Positions 1 to 8,172 of a stretch of DNA of 46,707 bases are shown here, piece after piece. The position numbers were made by a program, and so were the translations under genes. The stretch comes from Synechococcus sp. UW140. Lineage in GTDB: Bacteria > Cyanobacteriota > Cyanobacteriia > PCC-6307 > Cyanobiaceae. The stretch is from the NCBI GenBank assembly GCA_945877115.1, contig CAMCQR010000006.1, positions 1 through 46,707 on the forward strand, read 5' to 3'. The notes beneath the pieces were generated by a model that did not search any database, was not told where the DNA came from, and saw nothing but the letters and a program-made list of their open reading frames with translations. Numbering within the stretch: the first letter of the stretch is position 1; each line of letters starts with the position of its first letter.

Positions 1-11
1 AGGAGCGCCTG

Positions 12-818
12 TTGGTCCATCTGCAGCATTGGGCCGGCCCCCGCCACTGCCACTGGGATCCCCTGGCCCTGCTGGGGGTGCGCGCCGAGCTATCAGCCCT
101 GCTGGCCCCCCTCGGCTCCTTTGAAGAGCATCGCTTCGGGGTTGGTTCGCAGGCCGGCTGCAATCTGATTTTGCGCCTGCCGGGCCGCCAATCCCATCGA
201 GCCCCATTGCTGGTGGGCGCCCACTACGACGGTCCGTTGCATTCCCCCGGCGCCGACGACAACGCCACGGGGTTGGCGGCCCTGGTGGAGTTGGGGCGGT
301 TCTGGGCCGTCCAGCCGCCCCGGCGGCCCGTTTGGCTGGTGGCCTTTGACCAGGAGGAATTGGGCTTGCTGGGCAGCCTCGCCCTGGCGGCCCAGCTCAA
401 GGCCAGCGGCCAGCAGCTGGGACTGATGGTGAGCCTGGAGATGCTGGGTTACACCTCCAGCCAGCAGCGCTATCCCCTGGCGGCGATGCGCCATCTCTAT
501 GGCGAGCGGGGTGATTTCCTGGCCCTGGTCGCCAACCTCAAGGCCTTACCCCTGCTGCCAGCGCTGGCCCGGCGCCTGGGGCGCCATGTGCCCACCAAGG
601 TATTGCCGGTGCCCCAGGCCGGCCGCCTGCTGCCGGATGTGCGTCGTTCCGACCACAGCCCCTTCTGGGACCAGGGTTACGCCGCCGTCATGGCCACAGA
701 CACCTCCTTTCTGCGTAACCCCCACTACCACCAAGCCAGCGACACCATCGCCAGCCTCGATCTGCCCTTTCTGACGGCGGTGACCACCGGCCTGGCCCAG
801 GGCCTCTCGGCCCTCTGA
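12..818 (+). CDS. M28 family Zn-aminopeptidase-like protein
   Basis: Predicted zinc-dependent exopeptidase of the M28 family. The co-catalytic metal site is readable: VGAHYDG (His, Asp), GADDNATG (bridging Asp), QEELGLLGS (catalytic Glu and ligand Glu) and RRSDHSPFW near the C-terminus. About 268 residues is short for the family and amounts to a bare catalytic domain with no visible signal peptide, so it is probably cytoplasmic. The TTG at 12 is preceded at positions 1-5 by AGGAG with a 6-base gap, which supports it as the true start. The frame is open to the window edge, however, so a longer protein cannot be excluded. The substrate is unknown. It converges on the HicB-like gene with a 33-bp gap. 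Confidence 0.85.
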   Translation: MVHLQHWAGPRHCHWDPLALLGVRAELSALLAPLGSFEEHRFGVGSQAGCNLILRLPGRQSHRAPLLVGAHYDGPLHSPGADDNATGLAALVELGRFWAVQPPRRPVWLVAFDQEELGLLGSLALAAQLKASGQQLGLMVSLEMLGYTSSQQRYPLAAMRHLYGERGDFLALVANLKALPLLPALARRLGRHVPTKVLPVPQAGRLLPDVRRSDHSPFWDQGYAAVMATDTSFLRNPHYHQASDTIASLDLPFLTAVTTGLAQGLSAL

Positions 819-851
819 ATTTGCGTTCTGCTCCTTTGCGAGCCCCTGGTT

Positions 852-1145
852 TCAGCCGCCGCAACGCCCCGGCGGTGCCAGCAGCGCCGCTGGGGCTTCA
901 TAGGTAGATGCAGGCCGCCGTTGGCGCTGGTCCGACCCCTCCGGCCGCGGCTTGGGACTCAAGGGCCGGCAGAAGCGAATCCGGTAGCTGTTGTGGGCCG
1001 CTCCCACCTGGGCCATCAGGGCTTCGCGGGCTTCGTGGTGCAGTTCCTCCAGGCTGGGGGCCTGCACGTGCAGGGAGCGATCCGGAGCGGTGGCTTCGAT
1101 ATGACCTGGCCGCTCCGTCGTCACTAGGAAAACGATCTCGCGCAT
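852..1145 (-). CDS. HicB-like small protein (orphan antitoxin-type fold)
   Basis: A 97-residue protein. The first 60 residues resemble the HicB-like/DUF1902 alpha-beta fold common in cyanobacteria: an N-terminal strand (MREIVFLV), a second strand (SLHVQAPS), then a helix beginning LEELHHEAREAL. In HicAB systems this fold neutralises the HicA RNase, but no HicA-like partner lies on either side: M28 follows after 33 bp and M32 diverges upstream. The C-terminal 35 residues are Pro/Arg-rich, low in complexity and probably disordered, in place of the DNA-binding domain of full-length HicB. ATG start. The function is unknown; many such orphan proteins are conserved in cyanobacteria without a proven toxin-antitoxin role. 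Confidence 0.65.
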   Translation of the reverse strand: MREIVFLVTTERPGHIEATAPDRSLHVQAPSLEELHHEAREALMAQVGAAHNSYRIRFCRPLSPKPRPEGSDQRQRRPASTYEAPAALLAPPGRCGG

Positions 1146-1285
1146 TCCGTTCTCTTGTCTGCTGATCTAAGGGTGGTTCCAGCTTCATCGCCCTGGACCC
1201 GGGTTGGAGGACTTCTGGGATACGGGCATCCGTAGTCACGGCTATCCCTTGCCACGATGCTGGGGCCAGCCCTGATTCCACCGCC

Positions 1286-2812
1286 ATGAACGCGCCGGGT
1301 TCCGCCTTCGGGCGTCTCCACGCCTACCTGCACCAGACCCGGCTGCTCGGCTCCATCAGTAGTGCCCTCTATTACGACCAGAACACGGTGATGCCAGCGG
1401 CGGGGGCCCCCTGGCGCGGCGAGCAACTGGCCCTGCTGGCCACCCAGTTGCACCAGCGTCAGAGCCAACAGGAATACGTCGACCTGCTGGCCGCCGCCGC
1501 CGGCCTGCAGCCCGATTCGCCGCCCGAAAGTCACCGCAACCTGCAGTTGTTGCGCCTCGAACTGGAGCGCCAGCGCTGTCTCGATCCCGACCTGGTCGGC
1601 CGCCTCGCCCAAGCCCAGTCCCGGGGCAATGCCCTGTGGCAGGAGGCCCGGCGCACCGATGATTTTTCCCTGTTCGCGCCGGCCCTCCAGGAGCTGCTCA
1701 ACCTGCGCCGCGACCAGGCCGCCCAGCTGGCTGCCGCCGAGCCGATCGCCCGCAGCCCCTGGGAAACCCTGGCCCAACCCTTCGAGCCCGACATCAGCAA
1801 GGCCCGTCTCGACGAGCTGTTTGCCCCCCTCAAGCAGCAGTTGCCGGCCCTCCTGGAGCGGGCCGCGGTGCTGGGCGAGCGCTCCGAGGCCGGCCCAGCG
1901 CATGAGTTGGATCTTGCCGAGGGGGCCCAGGAGTCCCTCTGTGCCGAGTTACTGGAGGGTTGGGGCTATGACCCGCGCCGCTGCCAGCGGGCCAGGTCGG
2001 CCCATCCGTTTTCCTGCACGGTCGGGCCCCAGGACTTCCGCATCACCACCCGGGTCGTGCCGGGCCAGCCCTTGTCGGCCTTCCTGGCCACGGCCCACGA
2101 ATGGGGCCATTCGCTTTATGAGCAGGGCCTGCCCCGGGATGGCCATCACTACTTCCCCTGGCCCCTGGGGGAGGCCACCTCCATGGGGGTGCACGAGAGC
2201 CAATCGCTGTTCTGGGAATGTCGGGTGGCCCGCAGCCGCGCCTTCGCCGACCGCTGGTATCCCCGCTTCCAGGCCGCCGCGGGCGCCGGGGCCTGGGGCA
2301 GCGGCCGGGCCTTCTGGCGCTCCCTCAATCCGCTGCGGCCCGGCCTGATCCGGGTGGAGGCCGATGAACTCAGCTATGGCCTCCACATCGTGCTTCGCTA
2401 CGAACTGGAGCTGGAGTTGGTCGAAGGCGGCCTGCCGGTGGCCGACCTGCCCGCCGAATGGAACCGCCGCATGGTCGCCCTGCTCGGCCTGCGGCCGTCC
2501 AGCGACAGCGAAGGCTGCCTCCAGGACATCCACTGGGCCGAGGGGCTGTTTGGCTATTTCCCCTCCTATGCCCTGGGGCACCTCATCAGCGCCCAGCTGA
2601 GCCAAACCCTGGAGCAGGACCTCGGGCCCCTGGAAACCCTCGTGGCGGCCGGCGAAGAAGACCGGCTGCGGGGCTGGCTGGCGTCCCATGTCTGGCCCCT
2701 GGGCCGCTCGGTCAATGGCGAGGAGCTGGTGCAGCGGGTGACGGGCCTGCCCCTGGGGGCGGAGCCCTTTCTCACCTACTTGGCCGCCAAGGTGGACCGG
2801 CTGGCTGGTTGA
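1286..2812 (+). CDS. M32 family carboxypeptidase (Taq type)
   Basis: Zinc metallocarboxypeptidase of family M32, which releases C-terminal residues from peptides in the cytoplasm. The zinc site HEWGH is at residues 271-275 (the family usually has HEFGH or HEMGH), followed by the third ligand in HESQSLFWE (Glu about 304). The length of 508 residues matches the family norm of about 500. The Tyr/Arg-rich C-terminal region containing ELSYGLHIVLRYELE is also typical. The ATG at 1286 gives the expected short N-terminus. The pyrophosphatase gene follows after 44 bp on the same strand, so the two may be cotranscribed. Confidence 0.93.
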   Translation: MNAPGSAFGRLHAYLHQTRLLGSISSALYYDQNTVMPAAGAPWRGEQLALLATQLHQRQSQQEYVDLLAAAAGLQPDSPPESHRNLQLLRLELERQRCLDPDLVGRLAQAQSRGNALWQEARRTDDFSLFAPALQELLNLRRDQAAQLAAAEPIARSPWETLAQPFEPDISKARLDELFAPLKQQLPALLERAAVLGERSEAGPAHELDLAEGAQESLCAELLEGWGYDPRRCQRARSAHPFSCTVGPQDFRITTRVVPGQPLSAFLATAHEWGHSLYEQGLPRDGHHYFPWPLGEATSMGVHESQSLFWECRVARSRAFADRWYPRFQAAAGAGAWGSGRAFWRSLNPLRPGLIRVEADELSYGLHIVLRYELELELVEGGLPVADLPAEWNRRMVALLGLRPSSDSEGCLQDIHWAEGLFGYFPSYALGHLISAQLSQTLEQDLGPLETLVAAGEEDRLRGWLASHVWPLGRSVNGEELVQRVTGLPLGAEPFLTYLAAKVDRLAG

Positions 2813-2856
2813 ACGGGGAGTCTTTCCTTAAGATTCCAGCGCTTTGCCCCCTCCCC

Positions 2857-3444
2857 TTGGCGAACATCGACCACGCCCCCAGCCGCACGATGCTCAACCT
2901 TCTGCACGTGCTGCCGGCCTTCGCCGACGAGGGCAAGCTGCGGTTGAACGCGATCGTCGAGCTCAATTCAGCCACGATCAACAAGTACGAGCTGATCACC
3001 GAAACCGGCCACCTCAAGCTGGACCGGGTCGGTTACTCCTCCCTGGCCTACCCCTTTGCCTACGGCTGCATCCCCCGCACCTGGGATGAGGATGGCGATC
3101 CCCTGGACATCGAGATCGTGGGCGTCACCGAACCCCTGGTCCCCGGTTCCCTGGTGGAGGCCCGCATTATCGGCATCATGAAATTCGACGACGGCGGTGA
3201 GGTCGACGACAAGGTCATCGCCGTTCTGGCGGATGACAAGCGCATGGACCACCTCACCTCCTATGAACAGCTGGGGGCCCAGTGGGTCACGGAAACCACC
3301 TATTACTGGGAGCACTACAAAGACCTCAAAAAACCGGGCACCTGCCACGTCAATGGCTTCTTTGACAGCGCCGAGGCCGTGAGGGTGATCAAGGAGTGCG
3401 AGGTGCGCTATACCTCAACCATCGACGCCAAGTTGGTGGGCTGA
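2857..3444 (+). CDS. ppa: inorganic pyrophosphatase, family I
   Basis: Soluble family I pyrophosphatase, which hydrolyses PPi to two phosphates and so pulls biosynthetic reactions forward. Active-site signatures are present: the Mg-binding DGDPLD within a WDED context, the DDGGEVDDK acidic cluster, and YKDLKKPG, where Lys/Tyr contact phosphate. I place the start at the TTG at 2857, giving about 195 residues (MANIDHAPSRTMLN...), because I recall picocyanobacterial homologues beginning this way. The ATG at 2890 gives 184 residues and is the alternative. Neither has a strong Shine-Dalgarno. The frame stays open back into the M32 gene, so that upstream extension is not coding for this protein. 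It lies 44 bp downstream of the M32 peptidase. Confidence 0.92.
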   Translation: MANIDHAPSRTMLNLLHVLPAFADEGKLRLNAIVELNSATINKYELITETGHLKLDRVGYSSLAYPFAYGCIPRTWDEDGDPLDIEIVGVTEPLVPGSLVEARIIGIMKFDDGGEVDDKVIAVLADDKRMDHLTSYEQLGAQWVTETTYYWEHYKDLKKPGTCHVNGFFDSAEAVRVIKECEVRYTSTIDAKLVG

Positions 3445-3513
3445 TCCGCCCCCATACCCCTGTCATCGGACCCGCCTGGGCCTTTCCCTGTCAACCCGTT
3501 CCGCGATTCACCC

Positions 3514-4224
3514 ATGAGCCCCAATCCCTGCGGCCCAGCCGTTTTCCCCTCCCGTTCTGGGGTTGCCCAGGCCCTGGGTTGGGGCCTGCGCACCCCTGGC
3601 CTGATGGCCGCGGCGCTGGTCCTGGGAGCCATGCCGAGTCTGGCCGTGGAACCCCCGCCGCCCTTGCCTGCCATGCCGTTGGCCAGCCCCACCGTCGCCC
3701 GTCCCCAGACGGCAACAGGTGCGGCCCCGACCCGGGACGGCCGTGCCTCGGGTGCCTCACGTCCGGGGCTGCCGGCCGCCACGGCCGCCCCCGCTGCCGC
3801 CACGGCCGCCACCTACACGAACACCCGCGAGATCCGTCTGCAATTGGGTAAGCGCACCATCAGCCTGGTGGACAATGGCCAGGTGCTGGGCAGCTGGCCG
3901 GTGGCCATCGGTGACCCCGCCACCCCCACACCCACGGGTCGTTTCGTGGTGCGCAACAAGGTGGTTAATCCCCAGTACCAGAGCACCAAGAGCGGTAAAA
4001 ACAACCCCACCATCGGCCCCCTGGGTCCCCTGGGCGATCGCTGGCTGGGCTTCCACACCACCGCTAAAGACCAGTTCGGCATCCACGGCACTCCGCCGGC
4101 CTGGGAGCAGTGGGTCAAGACCCGCTCCGCCGTCTCCCATGGCTGCGTCCGCATGCTGGGTCCCCATGTCCGCCAGCTGTTTGACCAGGTGGAAGTGGGC
4201 ACGCCGGTGATCGTGACCCCCTGA
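3514..4224 (+). CDS. L,D-transpeptidase (YkuD domain), exported
   Basis: Periplasmic YkuD-type L,D-transpeptidase, which forms 3-3 peptidoglycan cross-links or attaches proteins to the wall. It has an N-terminal hydrophobic segment with an AxA-like exit (about residues 28-45, LMAAALVLGAMPSLAVE), then a Pro/Ala-rich linker (45-100), then the catalytic domain (104-236). The active site is explicit: FGIHGTP (His about 191) and SHGCVRM (His about 209, nucleophile Cys about 211, Arg 213). The start is ATG at 3514. A Met at residue 31 would give a conventional short signal peptide and is an alternative start. The gene stands alone, 69 bp after ppa. Confidence 0.9.
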   Translation: MSPNPCGPAVFPSRSGVAQALGWGLRTPGLMAAALVLGAMPSLAVEPPPPLPAMPLASPTVARPQTATGAAPTRDGRASGASRPGLPAATAAPAAATAATYTNTREIRLQLGKRTISLVDNGQVLGSWPVAIGDPATPTPTGRFVVRNKVVNPQYQSTKSGKNNPTIGPLGPLGDRWLGFHTTAKDQFGIHGTPPAWEQWVKTRSAVSHGCVRMLGPHVRQLFDQVEVGTPVIVTP

Positions 4225-4397
4225 GGCCTGCGGGGCGGCGGCATGGGCCTTGCTTCAGTCCTTGCCGCACCGACCCGCAGCCAAATCCGAAGAGATTCTG
4301 TGGATCGGTCGGTCTTGGGTCTTCAATCCAAGACTTTCCACTAGGTTTTCTTACCTGATCTGCCTCTTGACGTCCCTGGCTCGGCGTCAATCGTTCT

Positions 4398-4577
4398 ATG
4401 CGCTCCGACCGTTCCCCCCGATACACCACCGATCAGCTCAACAGCACCGCCCTGAAGTGGGGCAGCGATGGCGAGCTTTCGGACCTCGACCTGAAACGGA
4501 TCCTGGGGTTGCTTTCTCAGGCTGATCCTGTGGCTGAGGCGCTGCTGGCTAGGGATTGCTCCGAAATCGCGTCCTGA
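4398..4577 (+). CDS. small hypothetical protein (59 aa)
   Basis: A short reading frame from the ATG at 4398 encodes 59 residues (MRSDRSPRYTTDQLNST...) with balanced, charged composition and a predicted helix rich in Asp/Leu (ELSDLDLKRILGLLSQ). It looks protein-like rather than an out-of-frame shadow, and the 170-bp region upstream has no other gene. Its last 61 bases overlap the 3' end of the convergent ClC gene. I do not recognise the family and there is no clear Shine-Dalgarno. The alternative is that this is chance coding and the gap is simply the terminator/promoter region of its neighbours. Confidence 0.45.
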   Translation: MRSDRSPRYTTDQLNSTALKWGSDGELSDLDLKRILGLLSQADPVAEALLARDCSEIAS

Positions 4578-6613
4578 TGGTCGTGGCGGGCCAGGGCCAG
4601 GGCCAGGCCATCGCGACTGGCCAAACCCCGCAACGCATCGAGTCCCAGGCCGTTGGAGGGCAGCCCCCTGGGTAGGGGGCCAGCTGACACGGCGAAAACA
4701 GGCACCTGACGGATGCCTTGGGAGCCCAGTTGGTCCTCCAAATCACCGAGATGGGCCGAATCCGGTAACCAGACCAAATCATTGCGGCGGCATTCGCCCA
4801 AGCTCACGGGTTTCCCCTGTTGGTGAGCAGCGTTCAAGGCCTGCTGTAAATCGGTGAGGGTGACGATGCCCACCACGTTGACCTCGGCTGGATCCACCAC
4901 CAGTACGCAGTGGCCGTGGGCGACAATTAAATCGCTCAGGGCAGTCGTTGCTGGGGTTTGGGCCGGCAGAACCAGGGGAGCCTCCGGTTCCAGGGCCTCA
5001 ATCACAGCCACGGCCGCCAGCCGTTCGCGCCGGCGTTCTTCGTTGCGGTCGGCTCCCAGCAGGGTCGTGGGTTTGACGCTCTGCCAGCGGTCGACAAGGG
5101 CCGCACTCAAACCGGCCGCCGCCATCAAGGGCAACACGATGCGGATGTCCCGGGTCAGTTCGAACAACAGCAGCAGGGCCGTCAGGGGAGCCCTGACGCT
5201 GCCGGCCAGCACCGCCGCCATGCCCACCATGGCGTAGGCGGGGGCTTCGGCCACCGGCAAACCGAGCCCCCCTTCCCCCAGCAACTGCCCATAAACGCTG
5301 CCTAAGGTCGCCCCCAGGAACAGGGCCGGGGCGAAGCCGCCGCCCACGAATCCGGAGGCAGTACTGACGCTGGTCGCCAGTAATTTCACGCCCAGCAGCG
5401 CCACCAACGTGAGCAGGGGGATGCCTTGATCACTGCCCAAAAGGGCCTCAATCGTGTCGTAACCGACGCCGAGCACCTGGGGGAAAGCGAGGGCCATGCC
5501 CCCCACCGCCGCCCCCCCCAAAGCGGTGGCCAGGCCCGGGGGGAGGCGTTCCAGCAGGCGTTGCACGCGGCCATCCCGGCCGGCCGCCATCAGCTTGATC
5601 AGGGCGAGGGAAAGCAGGCTGGCTAGGACTCCCAGGCCCAGGTATAGGGGCAGTTCCAGCGGCGAGCGCACCTCATAGGCGGGCAGCCGCAGGATCGGTT
5701 CATCGCCCAGCATCAACTGGGTCACCAGGGCTGAGGCCACTGCCGCCACCAGCACGGCCCTCAGGTTGGGGCGGCTGGCGTTGGTATTGGCATTGCCCTC
5801 AAAGGCAAAGAACACCCCCGCAATCGGGGCCTTGAAACCCGCTGCTAGGCCAGCGGCCACCCCCGCGGCGACCAGGGTCTGCTGGGACTGGGGCGACAGG
5901 CGTCCCACGCGGGCCCACCACAGTCCCAAGTTGCCGCCACTCTCGACGCTGGGGCCCTCAGGCCCCAGGGAGGCGCCACTGCCAAGGCTGAGGGCCGCCG
6001 TTAACAGGCGTAGCAAAGGCGGTACGGGGGCCGGATCTTCGGCGCCCTCGGCCATGGCCATCAGGCTGGGCACGCCCGGTCCCAGGGGGCCGAAGAAGCG
6101 GCGCAACACCCCCACGGCCAGGCCCCCCAAAGTGGGTACCACCACCACAGGCCAGAGGGTCAGCCAGTCCGGGGCGGCAGGTCCGGGAGATGGCAGGGGC
6201 GCCGGGGCCGCTGCCGGGGGAGTTCCGGTCAGAAAACCGATGCTACCTAGGCCCAGTTGCAGCAGGGCCTGGAGGGGTGTGGCCGCATCGTTGGTCGGGG
6301 GGGGGGGCAAGGCCACCGGCGCTGCAGGTACCTGGGCTGCCGCCGCTACCGCCACCGGGGAGCGGCTGATCTCCAGCAGCCCTTCAACAAAGGAACCAAA
6401 GAGGAAGTTATTGAGGAAGTCGAGGATGTTATGGAAGGCCACGATCGCCAGACCGGTGCTGATCCCCACCAGGGCGGCCCAGGCGAGCAGCGTCCACTCG
6501 AAGGGAAAACCCTGGGCGCTTAGGCGCCGGTCGGTGTTGGGTTGCAGGGGGGGGCGTCGAACCTTGGCGGGCAGTTCAGCCCTTACCACCGTGACGGGGT
6601 CCAGGGTTGGCAC
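4517..6613 (-). CDS. ClC-family anion channel/transporter with CBS domains
   Basis: Membrane chloride/anion channel or antiporter of the ClC family. Family motifs are GPGVPSLM (selectivity-filter motif, normally GSGIP), GPEGPSVESGGNLG (gating Glu about 219), FKAPIAGVFFAFE and GGFAPALFLGATLG. After the last helices comes a cytosolic CBS pair (about residues 560-690). I choose the GTG at 6613 because GGAG lies 5 bases upstream and it begins 13 bp after the hemC stop. A GTG at 6751 is in frame but would sit inside hemC. A Pro/Ala-rich, poorly conserved insertion (about residues 85-150) separates the first helices. Key variant residues are discussed under findings. The 3' end overlaps the small gene at 4398-4577. 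Confidence 0.92.
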   Translation of the reverse strand: MPTLDPVTVVRAELPAKVRRPPLQPNTDRRLSAQGFPFEWTLLAWAALVGISTGLAIVAFHNILDFLNNFLFGSFVEGLLEISRSPVAVAAAAQVPAAPVALPPPPTNDAATPLQALLQLGLGSIGFLTGTPPAAAPAPLPSPGPAAPDWLTLWPVVVVPTLGGLAVGVLRRFFGPLGPGVPSLMAMAEGAEDPAPVPPLLRLLTAALSLGSGASLGPEGPSVESGGNLGLWWARVGRLSPQSQQTLVAAGVAAGLAAGFKAPIAGVFFAFEGNANTNASRPNLRAVLVAAVASALVTQLMLGDEPILRLPAYEVRSPLELPLYLGLGVLASLLSLALIKLMAAGRDGRVQRLLERLPPGLATALGGAAVGGMALAFPQVLGVGYDTIEALLGSDQGIPLLTLVALLGVKLLATSVSTASGFVGGGFAPALFLGATLGSVYGQLLGEGGLGLPVAEAPAYAMVGMAAVLAGSVRAPLTALLLLFELTRDIRIVLPLMAAAGLSAALVDRWQSVKPTTLLGADRNEERRRERLAAVAVIEALEPEAPLVLPAQTPATTALSDLIVAHGHCVLVVDPAEVNVVGIVTLTDLQQALNAAHQQGKPVSLGECRRNDLVWLPDSAHLGDLEDQLGSQGIRQVPVFAVSAGPLPRGLPSNGLGLDALRGLASRDGLALALARHDHQDAISEQSLASSASATGSA

Positions 6614-6626
6614 TTCGGCTCCGGCT

Positions 6627-7580
6627 TCAGGCTTCGGGTCGGACGGTGGCAAAGATCTCCTCCAGAATCTCGCCCGCCCCCCGGGCCCTGAGGGTTTGGG
6701 CCAGGGCCACTCCGATCGCTTCCGGGTCGGACTGGTCGCCGCGGGCCCCATCCCGGATCAGGCGCTGACCATCCAGACTGGCCACCATCCCCGTCAGCAC
6801 CAGGGTGTCGCCTTCAAAGTGGGTATTGACGCCGATGGGCACCTGACAGCCCCCCTCCAGCTCCCGCAGGAAGGCCCGCTCGGCCAGGCAGCGCCGGGCG
6901 GTGGGCAGATGTTCCAACACCTTGATCTGGGCGAGCACGGTGGCATCGCCCTGGCGGCATTCGATGCCGAGGGCCCCCTGCCCCACCGCATGCAGGGAAA
7001 TTGAGGGATCAATGCGTTCGTGGATGCGGTCGGCCAGCCCCAGGCGCTCCAGCCCCGCTGCCGCCAGGATCAGGCAGTCGTAGGCGCCGGAATCGAGTTT
7101 TTCGAGGCGGGTGATCACATTGCCCCGCACATCCTTGAAGACCAGCTGGGGAAAATGGTGTCGCAATTGGGCCAGGCGCCGCAACGAGCTGGTGCCCACC
7201 ACGGCCCCTGCCGGCAGGGTGGCCAGGCTGAGATCACGATGACGTTCATGCACGACCAGGGCATCTGCGGGGTCCTCCCGCTCGGTGATGCACCCCAGCA
7301 TCAACCCGTCGGGCAGGTTGGTGGGCAGGTCCTTGAGGCTGTGGACGGCGATATCCGCCTGGTCCACCAGCATCTGGGCTTCCAATTCCTTGGTGAATAG
7401 GCCCTTGTCTCCGATCTTGGCCAGGGCCACATCCAGGATTTTGTCGCCCTGGGTGGCCATGGCCTCAATGCTGATCGCCAGATCCGGATGGGCCTCAAGC
7501 AGAGAATCACGCACCCAGTGGGTTTGGACCATGGCCAGCTGGCTGCGGCGGGAGGCGATGCGCAGGGAGGGGCTGGTCAT
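6627..7580 (-). CDS. hemC: porphobilinogen deaminase (hydroxymethylbilane synthase)
   Basis: Joins four porphobilinogens into hydroxymethylbilane in the tetrapyrrole pathway that feeds heme, chlorophyll, phycobilins and cobalamin. It is 317 residues, the usual length. The dipyrromethane cofactor attaches to Cys245 in GGCQVPIG. Other conserved elements are IASRRSQLA at the N-terminus, GDK(I/G) segments, VHSLKDLP with the catalytic-site Asp/Lys, and GTSSLRR. The start is ATG at 7580. DUF1824 lies 45 bp upstream and the ClC gene follows immediately, so the three may share a transcript. hemH and cobK/cobO, also tetrapyrrole genes, are elsewhere in this window. Confidence 0.97.
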   Translation of the reverse strand: MTSPSLRIASRRSQLAMVQTHWVRDSLLEAHPDLAISIEAMATQGDKILDVALAKIGDKGLFTKELEAQMLVDQADIAVHSLKDLPTNLPDGLMLGCITEREDPADALVVHERHRDLSLATLPAGAVVGTSSLRRLAQLRHHFPQLVFKDVRGNVITRLEKLDSGAYDCLILAAAGLERLGLADRIHERIDPSISLHAVGQGALGIECRQGDATVLAQIKVLEHLPTARRCLAERAFLRELEGGCQVPIGVNTHFEGDTLVLTGMVASLDGQRLIRDGARGDQSDPEAIGVALAQTLRARGAGEILEEIFATVRPEA

Positions 7581-7625
7581 CAGAGGGCGGCAGGGCAGGC
7601 GGAGTTGCCAACAGGCTTGGGAAGC

Positions 7626-8123
7626 CTAGGCAGCGGCGGGTTCGCCAGCCAGCCCTGCCGCCGCGAACAGGTCCAGGGGTAGGGGGCCCCAGGTCCCTTC
7701 CACGCTGGGATCCTCTGGGTGGTGGCCGGTGATCAACAGACCTTCGCCCAGACCGTTCTCCTGGCGCAGCTGATAGGTGCCGGTGCGCTGGTTCCCCTTA
7801 AGAAACACCGAGTGACCTGGGGCGACGGAGGCGGTGTCGCTGGCTGCTACCAGGCTGGACCAGCCCAGGCCGGACTCCAACGCCCGCAGGGCCGCCAAAG
7901 CTTCCGCTTCACCCGGGGCCATCACCCCCACGGTGAACCATTGGCAACGGGCCAGGGCAAGGACCAGCTCCTGTTTCAACTGTTGCCGTTGGGCCAGGCC
8001 CAACGTTGGGGCGGTCCGTAGCCCCCGCAGGCGCTCGAGGTTAAGGGTCTCGCCAGCGGGCTCTTGGGCGAGGGCAGGGGACGGGGGGGTGGGGGCCAAG
8101 GGATCGGCTTGCAGTGCTCCCAT
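7626..8123 (-). CDS. DUF1824 family protein
   Basis: A 165-residue protein of the cyanobacterial DUF1824 family, recognised from the C-terminal signature: SVFLKGNQRTGTYQLR, a GEGLLITG strand, and ending GPLPLDLF. The N-terminal 30 residues are Pro/Ala-rich and probably disordered. A helical segment follows (about 35-95, with LKQELVLALARCQ). The start is the ATG at 8123 (MGALQADP). The frame is open further upstream but would run into the PAP2 gene. It has no signal peptide or membrane segment. The function of the family is unknown. It lies 45 bp upstream of hemC on the same strand, suggesting cotranscription but not proving a link to tetrapyrrole synthesis. Confidence 0.78.
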   Translation of the reverse strand: MGALQADPLAPTPPSPALAQEPAGETLNLERLRGLRTAPTLGLAQRQQLKQELVLALARCQWFTVGVMAPGEAEALAALRALESGLGWSSLVAASDTASVAPGHSVFLKGNQRTGTYQLRQENGLGEGLLITGHHPEDPSVEGTWGPLPLDLFAAAGLAGEPAAA

Positions 8124-8172
8124 GATGGGGGGGCATGGTGTCTTGCCTGGGCCAGGCTCCCCTGTCTCTCGC

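Noticed and set aside
1124-1903. A 259-codon minus-strand frame opposite the M32 gene
   Set aside because: It overlaps the M32 coding region and the HicB-like start. Its Gly/Gln-rich composition has no family similarity.
2458-2856. N-terminal extension of the pyrophosphatase back into the M32 gene
   Set aside because: The frame is open, but the extension is Pro/Gly/Arg-rich, overlaps a certain gene and lies outside the pyrophosphatase domain.
5766-7004. A 412-codon plus-strand frame opposite the ClC and hemC genes
   Set aside because: It spans two well-supported minus-strand genes, and its product is a Pro/Arg/Ala-rich mirror without motifs.
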